Shown piece after piece: positions 7,981 through 15,963 of a stretch of DNA of 34,306 nucleotides (its first letter is position 1; each line of letters opens with the position of its first letter). The notes under the pieces were generated by a model. The model was not told where the DNA came from and searched no databases. It saw only the letters and a program-made list of their open reading frames with translations. The position numbers and the translations under genes are program-made. This stretch comes from Bacteroidales bacterium (lineage in GTDB: Bacteria; Bacteroidota; Bacteroidia; Bacteroidales; WCHB1-69), in NCBI GenBank assembly GCA_024400775.1, contig JAKSMF010000006.1, positions 1 to 34,306 of the forward strand, written 5' to 3'.

Positions 7981-9867
7981 TTACATCATTTCAACGCTGC
8001 GTTTTACAAATTCGCTCAGTTTTTCACCGGTCAGCAGGTTTTGTGACAGCAATGCCAAGTCGATGAGTTGCTGCGTCATCTGTTCTTTCTTGGCTTCGTC
8101 GCCTTCTTCCAAAATCTTGGATGCGAGCGGATGGTTGCCGTTGACCACGAGGTTGTAGCGGTCGAAGTTGCCGAACATACCGTTGTTCTGGCCCGACAGT
8201 TTCTGCATGTCTTTGAAACGGCGCATGAACTCGTTTTGCGTGATCATGATGGGCAGCTCGGTTTCACTGAGGTTGGCAATTTCAACTGTAAACATCTCTT
8301 TATTAGCGCATTTCTCGAATGCTTCCTTCAATGACGTCTGCTCGGCTTCGGAAAGTTTTGCGGGCATCACTTCGTCTTTTTCGATGAGTTTGTCCATGAC
8401 GTCGGCATCTACGCGGGCAAAACGGCACTTCTCGATTTTGGGCTCCAACAGGTTGATGAAGTGAGTGTCCAAAAATCCATCCATCAACAAAACATCGTAG
8501 CCCTTCTCCTTAGCCGACTGAATGTAAACGTGTTGCGTCGCCAGATCGTGAGCGTAGAGGTAAACGACAATGTCGTTTTTGTCCTTCTGACGGGTTTCGA
8601 TGCCGGCACGATATTCGTCCATCGTGTAGTATTTGCCGTCCACGTTCTTGAAAAGGATGAAGTTTTTGGCTCTTTCGTAAAACTTTTCGTCAGTGAGGCA
8701 GCCGTATTCGATGAAGACCTTGAGGTCATCCCACTTCTTTTCAAAATCCTCGCGGTTGTTTTTGAACATCTCCTCCAGTTTGTCGGCCACCTTTTTGGTG
8801 ATGTGGGTGGAGATTTTCTTGACGTTGGAGTCCGACTGAAGGTAGGAACGGGAAACGTTGAGCGGGATGTCGGGCGAATCGATGACACCATGGAGCAGCA
8901 TCATGAATTCAGGGATGACACCTTCGAGTTGGTCGGTGATAAATACTTGATTACAATAGAGTTGTACTTTGTTTTTCTGCATTTCCAGTTGGTTGCGCAC
9001 CTTCGGGAAATAGAGGATGCCGGTGAGGTTGAAGGGATAATCGACATTCAGGTGGATTTGGAAAAGCGGTTCTTCAAAGGTCATCGGATAGAGCTCGCGA
9101 TAAAATTCGAGGTACTGCTCCGGAGTGATGGAAGAGGGCGTCTGCTTCCATAACGGATTGGTATTGTTGATGATGCGGGGATATTTCACCTCCACTTCCT
9201 TCACTTCTTCGCCCTCTTTGGCTTCGGCGTTTTCGGGCTTCTCCCACTTGGTCTCGTCACCGCAGCGAATCGGAATGGGGAGGAAGCGGCAGTATTTGCG
9301 CAGAAGCTCCACGATTTTGGCTTCATCAAGAAATTCCATGGCGTCATCGGCGACGTGCAATACAATGTCGGTACCGCGGTCGGCCTTGTCGGTTTCGCCC
9401 ATTTCATAGTCGGGGGAACCTGTGCAGGTCCATGTAACCGCTTTCGTATCATGCTGGTACGATTTTGTGCAGATATCTACCTTTTCGGAAACCATAAATG
9501 CGGAATAGAAACCGAGCCCGAAGTGACCGATGATGTTGCCGCCTTCGACCTTGAATTTTTCCAGAAATTCTTCCGCGCCCGAGAAGGCGATCTGGTTGAT
9601 GTATTTATCTACCTCTTCGGCGGTCATGCCAATACCGCGGTCGCTCACCGTAATCGTCTTCGCATCCTTGTCCACCTTCACCTGAATGGTGAGGTCGCCC
9701 AGCTCACCATCGAATTTGCCCATGGTGGCAAGCGTCTTCAACTTCTGTGTCGCATCTACTGCGTTGGAAATCAGTTCTCTAATGAAAATGTCGTGTTCTG
9801 AATACAAAAACTTCTTGATGACGGGAAAAATGTTCTCGGTCTGTACGTTGATTTGTCCTTTGTTCAT
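7981..9867 (-). CDS. htpG: Hsp90-family molecular chaperone HtpG
   Basis: 628 residues, full length for a bacterial Hsp90. The GHKL ATP-binding site is intact: ELISNAVDA (Glu31, Asn35), SDRGIGM (Asp76, Gly78, Gly80) and GHFGLGFYSAFMV (114-126). The middle domain contains the catalytic arginine region QLEMQKNKVQLYCNQVFITD and NVSRSYLQSD. The C-terminal dimerisation domain ends in the expected helical segment. It is an ATP-dependent cytosolic chaperone active under stress. The gene stands alone: an exact sigma-54 promoter match and an inverted repeat precede it, and a large heptamer hairpin follows it. This suggests its own stress-responsive transcript. Confidence 0.97.
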   Translation of the reverse strand: MNKGQINVQTENIFPVIKKFLYSEHDIFIRELISNAVDATQKLKTLATMGKFDGELGDLTIQVKVDKDAKTITVSDRGIGMTAEEVDKYINQIAFSGAEEFLEKFKVEGGNIIGHFGLGFYSAFMVSEKVDICTKSYQHDTKAVTWTCTGSPDYEMGETDKADRGTDIVLHVADDAMEFLDEAKIVELLRKYCRFLPIPIRCGDETKWEKPENAEAKEGEEVKEVEVKYPRIINNTNPLWKQTPSSITPEQYLEFYRELYPMTFEEPLFQIHLNVDYPFNLTGILYFPKVRNQLEMQKNKVQLYCNQVFITDQLEGVIPEFMMLLHGVIDSPDIPLNVSRSYLQSDSNVKKISTHITKKVADKLEEMFKNNREDFEKKWDDLKVFIEYGCLTDEKFYERAKNFILFKNVDGKYYTMDEYRAGIETRQKDKNDIVVYLYAHDLATQHVYIQSAKEKGYDVLLMDGFLDTHFINLLEPKIEKCRFARVDADVMDKLIEKDEVMPAKLSEAEQTSLKEAFEKCANKEMFTVEIANLSETELPIMITQNEFMRRFKDMQKLSGQNNGMFGNFDRYNLVVNGNHPLASKILEEGDEAKKEQMTQQLIDLALLSQNLLTGEKLSEFVKRSVEMM

Positions 9868-9912
9868 ATTATTATGTTTTTATTGATTACAAAATTTGAC
9901 AGTCGTTTTGTC

Positions 9913-9924
9913 GACGCCGGCGTC
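9913..9924. promoter_or_regulatory. Perfect 12-bp palindrome at the predicted htpG transcription start
   Basis: GACGCCGGCGTC is a perfect dyad. It overlaps the position (near 9918) where transcription would start if the sigma-54 element at 9929-9945 is used. It could be an operator or an early mRNA hairpin; nothing in the sequence identifies a binding protein. Confidence 0.45.
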
Positions 9925-9928
9925 TTGC

Positions 9929-9945
9929 TGCAATTCTCGTGCCAA
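9929..9945 (-). promoter_or_regulatory. Sigma-54 (RpoN) promoter of htpG
   Basis: The minus strand reads TTGGCACGAGAATTGCA. This matches every position of the -24/-12 consensus TGGCACG-N4-TTGC(A/T), with the required spacing. The predicted start is near 9918, giving a 5' leader of about 50 nt before the htpG ATG at 9867. An inverted repeat suitable for an activator lies just upstream. No TAnnTTTG box was found closer to the gene. Confidence 0.75.
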
Positions 9946-9956
9946 AGCTGTCGGGG

Positions 9957-9969
9957 TGACAAAATGTCA
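9957..9969. promoter_or_regulatory. Inverted repeat TGACA-AAA-TGTCA upstream of the htpG promoter
   Basis: A perfect 5+5 bp dyad with a 3-bp spacer, centred about 45 bp upstream of the predicted htpG start. A related half-site (GTCGGGG/CCCCGAC) follows. Sigma-54 promoters need an enhancer-binding ATPase, and this dyad is a candidate binding site. It could equally be a repressor operator. Confidence 0.5.
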
Positions 9970-10088
9970 GTATCTTTTGTAAATTCGTTAGAGTTGCGGC
10001 AGCCGCCGTCCTGGACTATTGGTGATTATCGGTGCCCGACCTCCGTTTTCTGAACCGCAAATAACAGAAATTCCTTTTCTCTTTTTCG

Positions 10089-11666
10089 CTAATGATACCG
10101 CCCCAAACCTACTTCCTGCTTCCTACTTCCTACTTCTCCGTCGTTTGCAAACAGAAAGAACGAGTTAAACAACAAAAACAGGTTGATGCCGGTGGTGGTC
10201 TCTAACGTGTCTTCAAAGAACATTGAGACGAACAGACAAAGCCAGAAGATGACATAGACCAGATTTTTTTTGCGCGTTTTGTCGAAAAACGGAGCGATGA
10301 GCATCACGATGAAGCAGAGTACGAGCGGTATACCGCCCATCAGAAAGTAGGTGAGGAACTGGTTGTGTGCGCCCATGTCAGGTTGTAATTCAGAATGTTG
10401 GCGTTCCAGCTCTCGGTTGATGGCCGCCTTGTTGCACGCCATGCCGCAGCCGACGATCGGGTGCTGTTTGCCCGCGCCGATGGCCGCCTGCCACAACTCG
10501 AAGCGCTGCAGCACCGACGAGTTCTTCGTGGTATGGTTCAACTGATAGAGCGAAAAACTGAAGTAGCTGGGATACAGCATCTTCTTCAGCCCCAACTGCT
10601 GCAGGTAGGCACTGTTGGCTACGCCGTCTTCAATGGCTTTCACCTCCTCGTCCGTCAGTCGGCTTACGCCTTGCTTGTCTTTGTGGTAATTTTTGGAGTT
10701 GAGGAAACGGATGAGCGTTTTCTGCACGCTTTCGTATGTGCTGTCGCTGCGCTGCGCCCACGCCTCGCGCAACTCCTCTTCACAAACGTATAACCCGATT
10801 TTGTGCCCGTTTTCAACAATCTGACCATCAGGAAATTGCGGTGACAAATGCTGATAGTCGTGACCATCGATGGTGCGGGCGGGAAGGCCCGTTTCCTCGT
10901 TTTTGTCGTAATGGAAATATTGGTAGGTGACGACGGAAAAACAGGTGGCGAAAATCAGGAACGCGCCACCGCAAAAACAGAGCGCCAACGTGCGTATCAA
11001 CGACTTTTTGCCGTAGAAAAGCTGATAGCAAAAGGTGATGACCGCCATAATGGCAAGCATCGCCACCCCCGTAGATACCTGGATATAAAACAGATAGATT
11101 GTCAGCCACAACGTCATCAACAGACAGCCGCCCTGTACGAGCGCACTGTAGGTTTCGCGTTTGAAGGCGAGGTGCAGGCAGAAGAGAATGGAGAGCGCGG
11201 CGCAGATGCTGAAGCGGATGTGCGAGATGAAAAGGCCTCCGTCGCGCACGTCGATGACGCCCTTCGCACGCATCAGCAGAATGCAGAGCGCCGCCGCCAC
11301 TGAGGTGGTGATGGCAAATGCCAGCAGCAAAAACCGCTGCCAGCGCACTTCCGGCTTCGGCGTGGTGGCCATGACCACGGGCAGGTAGAAGAACGGCGTC
11401 TTCGTGAGCCAGTCCAGCGCGGTCGCCGCCGCATCGGTGGTGCCGATGAAGGTGTAACCGAAACAGAAGAAGAACCCCGCCAATACGAGAACCAACTTGT
11501 TGCTTTTCAAAAGGTTCCACTTCTCTTTCCAGTTCCATTCCAAAATCCAGTTGCAAAAAAGCACACCGCCCAACACGTTCGGCAGCGCCACCGAAATCGG
11601 TATCGAAATGGCGAGCAGAATGAGCGTGGCAGTATAGATAAATCGGTGTGCCTTCTTTCCGAACAT
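10089..11666 (-). CDS. O-antigen ligase-like membrane protein
   Basis: 525 residues with about ten to twelve membrane segments and one large periplasmic loop (about residues 240-395), the layout of Wzy_C/WaaL-type proteins (PF04932). The loop contains HPIVGCGMACNKA and then GAHNQFLTYFLMGGIPLV, in which the HNQFL motif and following membrane segment are typical. Such proteins ligate or polymerise surface polysaccharide at the periplasmic face; the substrate here is unknown. The final residues GEVGSRKQEVGLGRYH are low complexity and come from a heptamer repeat, so the native C-terminus was probably lost or extended. It follows the S41 protease gene by 6 bp. Confidence 0.8.
   Translation of the reverse strand: MFGKKAHRFIYTATLILLAISIPISVALPNVLGGVLFCNWILEWNWKEKWNLLKSNKLVLVLAGFFFCFGYTFIGTTDAAATALDWLTKTPFFYLPVVMATTPKPEVRWQRFLLLAFAITTSVAAALCILLMRAKGVIDVRDGGLFISHIRFSICAALSILFCLHLAFKRETYSALVQGGCLLMTLWLTIYLFYIQVSTGVAMLAIMAVITFCYQLFYGKKSLIRTLALCFCGGAFLIFATCFSVVTYQYFHYDKNEETGLPARTIDGHDYQHLSPQFPDGQIVENGHKIGLYVCEEELREAWAQRSDSTYESVQKTLIRFLNSKNYHKDKQGVSRLTDEEVKAIEDGVANSAYLQQLGLKKMLYPSYFSFSLYQLNHTTKNSSVLQRFELWQAAIGAGKQHPIVGCGMACNKAAINRELERQHSELQPDMGAHNQFLTYFLMGGIPLVLCFIVMLIAPFFDKTRKKNLVYVIFWLCLFVSMFFEDTLETTTGINLFLLFNSFFLFANDGEVGSRKQEVGLGRYH
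10107..10137. repeat. Short heptamer array inside the 3' end of the O-antigen-ligase-like gene
   Basis: Four 7-bp units (ctacttc, ctgcttc, ctacttc, ctacttc) identical in type to those at 6990-7080. Read on the minus strand they encode the terminal EVGSRKQEVG of the protein. Confidence 0.85.
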
Positions 11667-11672
11667 GGAACT

Positions 11673-13340
11673 TTATTTGAGGTGCAGGATGGAACGGTAG
11701 CGGGCGCTGTCTTTCAAAATCTCCTTCGCCGTGGCGATGTCGGGATCGACGGAGAGCTCGTTCATGATACGCCCCTTCTGATAATAGTAGCGAACAGCGA
11801 TTTCGGAAGCCAAAAGTTCGCTGATTTCTTCTTTATAAGTTTGTAAATCAGCAGTTTTCTGCTCTTTCAAAACCTGTTCCAACTGTTTGTAAAGTGCCTC
11901 GATTCGGTCGTAGTATTTTTCAAATTCTGCCACTTCTTTCAAGTCGGCCATCGCCTCTTCGGTTTCGGTGGTGTATTCGTAATTCTTGTTTTTGAGGAAA
12001 TCCACAAACTCTTGATAAAGTTCGTCATCTACTCTGAACTGATCCGCCGGCGGAATCATGGTGTGTTCGGCGTGGTACTGGTTGCAGAAGTCGAAAACGA
12101 GATGGTTGAGAATGAGGGCGGTAAGCACGTTGCTGGCATAAACGTCGGGCGTGATGACATCGGGTTCGATGCCGCCCTTGTCATACACGGTACGGCCGTT
12201 TTTGGTTTTGTAGGCGACGGCGAGCGAGTCGGGAATGACGGCGTGCGACTGCGTGGAGTCCTTGCTGAAGTATTCGATTTTCTGCACGCAGCGACCGCTG
12301 GGAATGTAGTATTTGGAAACGGTGAGTTTCATGGATGAGTTGAAACTGAGAGGCACTACATTCTGTACCAAACCTTTACCAAAACTCTTCTTTCCAATGA
12401 TTACGCCGCGGTCCAAGTCTTGGAATGCGCCGGAAACGATTTCGGATGCGGAGGCACTGTTCTCATTCACGATGACAACAACGGGAATCTCTTTGTCGGT
12501 GACGGGCGCGGGGGTGCGGAAGGTGTTGTTTTGCGCTTCCAGTTTGCCTTTCGTGGTGACAATGACCGTGTTTTGGTCAACAAAGATGTTCATGATCTTG
12601 ACGGCTTCTTGGAGCAGACCGCCACCGTTGTTGCGCAGGTCGAAGATGAGCGCCTTCATGCCCTTGGTTTTCAGCTCGTTGAAGGCGTCCTTCACCTCTT
12701 TGCTCGCCTTGTCGGTAAACTGGTCGAGTTTGATGTAGCCGATGTTGTCGTCCACCATCCCGTAATAGGGAACGGTGGGAAGTTGAACCTCTTCACGCTG
12801 GATGTTGAAGGTGAGGGTTTTGTTCTTGCTCGGACGGAAGATTTCGAGGGTGACGGTGGTGCCGGGCTGTCCGCGCATAGCGGTGCTCACGTCGGTGGAG
12901 TTTTTGCCGGCAACGCTTTTGCCATCAATCTTCTGGATGATGTCGCCTGCCAGCAGCCCGGCCTTATGGGCAGGGCAGTCTTCATAGATTTCGGAGATGG
13001 CGACCCTGTCTTTGTCGTATTGCTGAATCAGCGCGCCGATGCCGCCGTACTGACCGGAGGTGAGCATCTTTACATCCTCGATTTCGTTTTCGGTGTAATA
13101 GACCGTGTAGGGGTCGAGGGTTTCGAGCATGGCGTCGATGGCGGTTTTGGTGAGGTCTCCGGGCGTGATTTCGTCGGCATATTTGGCGTTCAGTTCACGC
13201 AAAATCGTCACGAAGATATCAACGTTTTTGGCGATTTCAAAGTCGTTTTGCGCCTGTGCGGGGAGAAGGGTCAGGGCGACCAGCAGCGCCAGTGCGGCAC
13301 ATTTTGCTTTGTGAGTCAGAAAAGAGTGCAATTTATTCAT
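11673..13340 (-). CDS. S41 family C-terminal processing protease (CtpA/Prc-like)
   Basis: The start is set at 13340 (MNKLHSFLTHKAKC), which gives a signal peptide ending at PAQAQ and avoids overlap with yidD; longer frames begin with a non-signal stretch. Domains in order: helical N-terminal region, PDZ domain (GGIGALIQQY...AGLLAGDIIQKIDGKSV), then the S41 catalytic core with LIFDLRNNGGGLLQEA, the serine box VNENSASASEIVSGAFQD and the lysine in GKKSFGKGLVQ, so the Ser/Lys dyad is intact. A helical C-terminal region follows (about residues 430-545). It is a periplasmic protease that trims C-termini of envelope proteins. It lies 10 bp after yidD and is probably in the hemD-rnpA-yidD transcript. 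Confidence 0.93.
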   Translation of the reverse strand: MNKLHSFLTHKAKCAALALLVALTLLPAQAQNDFEIAKNVDIFVTILRELNAKYADEITPGDLTKTAIDAMLETLDPYTVYYTENEIEDVKMLTSGQYGGIGALIQQYDKDRVAISEIYEDCPAHKAGLLAGDIIQKIDGKSVAGKNSTDVSTAMRGQPGTTVTLEIFRPSKNKTLTFNIQREEVQLPTVPYYGMVDDNIGYIKLDQFTDKASKEVKDAFNELKTKGMKALIFDLRNNGGGLLQEAVKIMNIFVDQNTVIVTTKGKLEAQNNTFRTPAPVTDKEIPVVVIVNENSASASEIVSGAFQDLDRGVIIGKKSFGKGLVQNVVPLSFNSSMKLTVSKYYIPSGRCVQKIEYFSKDSTQSHAVIPDSLAVAYKTKNGRTVYDKGGIEPDVITPDVYASNVLTALILNHLVFDFCNQYHAEHTMIPPADQFRVDDELYQEFVDFLKNKNYEYTTETEEAMADLKEVAEFEKYYDRIEALYKQLEQVLKEQKTADLQTYKEEISELLASEIAVRYYYQKGRIMNELSVDPDIATAKEILKDSARYRSILHLK

Positions 13341-13350
13341 TTTTAATATA

Positions 13351-13593
13351 TTAAGGAACAGGATCATAACCACTGCCGCCCCACGGATTGCATGAAAGCA
13401 CGCGCTTTATGGTGAGCCAGCTGCCCTTGAAGGGACCGTGTTTTTTGAGTGCTTCGATGCCGTAGTTGGAACAAGTGGGTGTGTAACGACACGCGCGGCC
13501 TATCAACGGCGACAACGTCCACTGATAAATCTTGATGAAGAAAATCAGCAGATATGCCAACCCTTTTTTGAAGTATGCGTATGCCTTTTTCAT
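13351..13593 (-). CDS. yidD: Membrane protein insertion efficiency factor YidD
   Basis: 80 residues. A hydrophobic N-terminal helix ([20 protein letters not shown]) is followed by the family signature [19 protein letters not shown] and the C-terminal [12 protein letters not shown]. The family assists YidC-mediated membrane protein insertion and normally lies next to rnpA, as here (6 bp away). Confidence 0.95.
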   Translation of the reverse strand: MKKAYAYFKKGLAYLLIFFIKIYQWTLSPLIGRACRYTPTCSNYGIEALKKHGPFKGSWLTIKRVLSCNPWGGSGYDPVP

Positions 13594-13599
13594 GAAGCC

Positions 13600-14013
13600 C
13601 TATGCTTGTTGAACTTTTGTTAAACGATTTAGGACTTCAATTATTTTATTTTCTACCAAATTATAGGGTAAAATTTCGTTGGTGACGTAGCAGATGCAGA
13701 TTTGGAGCCGTTGGCCGGAGGCGCGGAAGACGGGGTCCAGCAGTTGACGCTGGTTTTTGCGGTAGGCCTCGCGGATGAGGCGTTTCATGCGGTTGCGGTC
13801 CACGGCGTGTTTGAAATAGCGTTTGGAAACGCTAATAACCAACTGATTTACAGAACTTTCATCTGTAATCGGTTTGATTTGGTAAAAACATTTAAGAGGG
13901 TAGCAGAAAAACTTTTGCTTTTTCCGTATGAGGTTTTCGATTTCCACCTCGGAACAGAGGCGCTCTTTTTTCGAAAATGTAAATCTCTGGATATTAGCGT
14001 TTTCTGGTTGCAT
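13600..14013 (-). CDS. rnpA: Ribonuclease P protein component
   Basis: 137 residues. The N-terminal FTFSKKERLCSEVEIENLI and the signature KHAVDRNRMKRLIREAYR (69-86) are those of RnpA, the protein subunit that helps RNase P RNA mature tRNA 5' ends. The start lies inside the last 20 bp of hemD, in a different frame, so the two genes are translationally coupled. The gene order hemD-rnpA-yidD is standard in Bacteroidales. Confidence 0.95.
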   Translation of the reverse strand: MQPENANIQRFTFSKKERLCSEVEIENLIRKKQKFFCYPLKCFYQIKPITDESSVNQLVISVSKRYFKHAVDRNRMKRLIREAYRKNQRQLLDPVFRASGQRLQICICYVTNEILPYNLVENKIIEVLNRLTKVQQA

Positions 14014-14761
14014 TGACTTTCAGGAAGGCGTCCAACGCGGTAGAGAGGGACGGGTTTTGGGCGGTACCGGCTTCCACATTGAGGGTGAAACCAGCGTCTT
14101 TGACGGCTTGGCAGGCCGGCGCTCCGAGCGCACCGATGGCGATGTCTTCGCCCTGCTCAAAGTCGGGATAATTGGCTTTGAGTGAGAGAATTCCAGACGG
14201 GCTGAAGAAAATAATCATATCGTATTTGGTGATATCAATCGACGCCTTGAGGTCGGCAGGAACGGTTTTGAAGATGACGGCCTGCGTGTATTTGATGTCG
14301 TGTTCTTTGAAAAATTCCACGTATTGGGTGCCCATAGAGTCCGCGCCGCAGGGAAGAAGGTAGTTCTGGTCGGGATTCTTGAGAAAGAGGTCGAACACGC
14401 CTTTCGGGTTGTTGTTTTTGTTAAAAAAGATTTTACGTTTGCGGAACTGGATGTATTTCTGAAGATAAAAGGCAACCTGGTCGGTGGTGCAGAAGTACTT
14501 CATGTCTTCGGAAAGTTCAATGCGAAGCTCTTTCACCAAGCTGAAAAAGTAATCAACGGTAGTCTTACTGGAGAAAACGACGGCATCATGAGCGGGGATG
14601 CTGACATGCGTTTCACGAAATTCACGTGAGGAAACGCCCTCAATACGGAAGAACTTGAAAAAGTCGATGTTGATGCTGTATTTTTTGGTGAGTTCAGCAT
14701 AAGGAGATTTGTCAAATTCTGCCGGGGCGTTCTGTGAAACCAGGATGTTTTTTACTTTCAT
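13994..14761 (-). CDS. hemD: Uroporphyrinogen-III synthase
   Basis: 255 residues of the HemD fold, two alternating Rossmann-like lobes. Recognisable parts are VKNILVSQNAP (N-terminal strand), DAVVFSSKTTVDYFF (lobe 2 entry), YFCTTDQVAFYLQKY, and the C-terminal MIIFFSPSGILSLKANYPDFEQGEDIAIGALGAPACQAVKDAGF. The enzyme cyclises hydroxymethylbilane with ring D inversion in tetrapyrrole synthesis. The family is poorly conserved, so the call rests on these blocks and on its usual place upstream of rnpA and beside a DUF4271 gene. It has its own -7 box inside the end of the DUF4271 gene. Confidence 0.88.
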   Translation of the reverse strand: MKVKNILVSQNAPAEFDKSPYAELTKKYSINIDFFKFFRIEGVSSREFRETHVSIPAHDAVVFSSKTTVDYFFSLVKELRIELSEDMKYFCTTDQVAFYLQKYIQFRKRKIFFNKNNNPKGVFDLFLKNPDQNYLLPCGADSMGTQYVEFFKEHDIKYTQAVIFKTVPADLKASIDITKYDMIIFFSPSGILSLKANYPDFEQGEDIAIGALGAPACQAVKDAGFTLNVEAGTAQNPSLSTALDAFLKVNATRKR

Positions 14762-14803
14762 ATCCGCAATTCGAATTATAAAAAAATAATACTAAATCGT
14801 TAA

Positions 14804-15508
14804 TTATGAGATATTTGTAAGTATCTTTAGGATAATGAGATAGGGTAGAATTTCAAGGGTGCAAAAATACAAAAAAAATTGAAACAGATTGAGCTGGCCC
14901 GATTTTAAATGTAGGGTTTGATAGAGCATCATGAGGTAGGAGGTGAGAAAGAAGGGAATGTAGAAGAAAAGGCAGGAAAACCAGCCGGTATAGACGGTGA
15001 TCATGAGGATGGGAAGCAGGGCGAGAGAGTTGCAGACTTGATAGAAGAATTTGTTCTGTTTGAAGTTGTTGCGGTCTTCGGGGCATTCGAAGATGCCGGT
15101 GAGGAAGAAGACGTTGATGCGTTTGAGGGTGTAGTCGGTGGCACAAACGGCGGCGCAGGTGAGCCAAAGCAACGGCGCACTGAAGTGCGCGGCAACGGGT
15201 GCGGCAAAGTGACTGATGAGCAGGTAGAAGAGGATGCCTTGGGTGAGGAAAACGTAGGTGAGGAGGAATGCGTAGATCCATTCGCCGAGGGGCTTGCTTT
15301 CACGAAGCAGCTGAGAACGGCTGCGGGCGGAAAAAAGCGCGCGGATGATGAGCGAAAACTTACGCCGCCCGTTGACAATGATGAGGGTGATGAGTATCAG
15401 CAACCCGAAAAACAGGATCGTCAGCCAGTCGGTATCGTTGCCGTTTTGTGGCAACGCGCGCGGCGTGATGTTAAGCATGTTTTTGTAAATTACTGATAGT
15501 AAACTCAT
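14804..15508 (-). CDS. DUF4271 family integral membrane protein
   Basis: The start is chosen at 15508 (MSLLSVIYKNMLNITPRALPQ) because the promoter box at 15542-15549 overlaps the only earlier start codon. The protein has about seven hydrophobic segments and the YFxQVCN/LALLP pattern of the Bacteroidota-specific DUF4271 family. Function is unknown; it is found beside hemD in many Bacteroidales. It ends 42 bp before the hemD start codon, and the hemD promoter lies within its 3' end. Confidence 0.82.
   Translation of the reverse strand: MSLLSVIYKNMLNITPRALPQNGNDTDWLTILFFGLLILITLIIVNGRRKFSLIIRALFSARSRSQLLRESKPLGEWIYAFLLTYVFLTQGILFYLLISHFAAPVAAHFSAPLLWLTCAAVCATDYTLKRINVFFLTGIFECPEDRNNFKQNKFFYQVCNSLALLPILMITVYTGWFSCLFFYIPFFLTSYLMMLYQTLHLKSGQLNLFQFFLYFCTLEILPYLIILKILTNIS
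14862..14869 (-). promoter_or_regulatory. -7 box (TATTTTTG) for the hemD-rnpA-yidD operon
   Basis: The minus strand reads GTATTTTTGCACC, an exact TAnnTTTG match. It lies within the last codons of the DUF4271 gene, about 100 bp upstream of the hemD start. Confidence 0.7.
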
Positions 15509-15541
15509 TACAAAAATGTGGACAAATCCATTTTGAATTTG

Positions 15542-15549
15542 CAAAAATA
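15542..15549 (-). promoter_or_regulatory. -7 box (TATTTTTG) for the DUF4271 gene
   Basis: The minus strand reads GTATTTTTGCAAA, a perfect Bacteroidota -7 box about 35 bp upstream of the chosen start codon. Its position supports the shorter start. Confidence 0.7.
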
Positions 15550-15596
15550 CAAGAAAAAAAATTTCTGCTAAGTAGTTTTACAATTAAAAAAAGTTG

Positions 15597-15604
15597 TATT
15601 TTTG
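15597..15604 (+). promoter_or_regulatory. -7 box (TATTTTTG) for tRNA-Leu
   Basis: GTATTTTTGCAGCC lies 20 bp upstream of the first tRNA base and matches TAnnTTTG exactly. It is divergent from the DUF4271 promoter, about 50 bp away. Confidence 0.75.
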
Positions 15605-15624
15605 CAGCCTCAAAAAACACCGAT

Positions 15625-15708
15625 GCCCAGGTGGCGGAATAGGTAGACGCGTCGGTCTCAAAAACCGATGAGGTAACACTCGTGCCGGTTCGATCCCGGC
15701 CCCGGGTA
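15625..15708 (+). tRNA. tRNA-Leu(CAA)
   Basis: The cloverleaf can be drawn by hand. Acceptor 5' strand GCCCAGG, D-arm with GGTAGAC, anticodon stem TCGGT/ACCGA with loop CTCAAAA (anticodon CAA, reads UUG), a long class II variable arm (GAG...CTC), T-arm GCCGG-TTCGATC-CCGGC, acceptor 3' strand CCCGGGT and discriminator A. CCA is not encoded (CA follows). The acceptor stem has a G-U at 1:72 and an A-C mismatch at 5:68, which is unusual. A rho-independent terminator follows directly. It is the last core gene before the RM island. Confidence 0.95.
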
Positions 15709-15710
15709 CA

Positions 15711-15743
15711 AAAGCTCGAATCATCAGATTCGAGCTTTTTTTT
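15711..15743 (+). terminator. Rho-independent terminator of tRNA-Leu
   Basis: Perfect 12-bp stem AAAGCTCGAATC / GATTCGAGCTTT with a 4-nt loop (ATCA) and a run of eight T overlapping the stem end. Confidence 0.93.
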
Positions 15744-15927
15744 GTGGCTATGCCTTGCCCGTCTATGGTAAGCAAAAGTAAAAAGCCACCCACCGCGAAA
15801 AGCCCTGTTATATGCTACAAATGGGAAATTCGGATTGGGTGATTTCGGTTAGTGATTTTTTTTGTGGACAACTTGTGTCAATTGCACTTTTTCAAGATTA
15901 TTTTACATTTTTTCCTTTAAAAATTGC

Positions 15928-15935
15928 TATTTTTG
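15928..15935 (+). promoter_or_regulatory. -7 box (TATTTTTG) for the hsd operon
   Basis: GCTATTTTTGCAAC matches TAnnTTTG about 30 bp upstream of the hsdM ATG at 15964. The 220 bp between the tRNA terminator and hsdM hold no gene; upstream of the box there is an AT-rich stretch and two related segments beginning TTGTG (near 15863 and 15873) that might be a regulator site. Confidence 0.7.
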
Positions 15936-15963
15936 CAACTTAAAAAATCATTTTTTTCAAATT

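Noticed and set aside
12420-13346. Plus-strand 308-codon open frame
   Set aside because: It lies antisense within the S41 protease gene, has low-complexity Val/Gly-rich content and no family pattern, and the opposite strand has a complete, motif-bearing enzyme.
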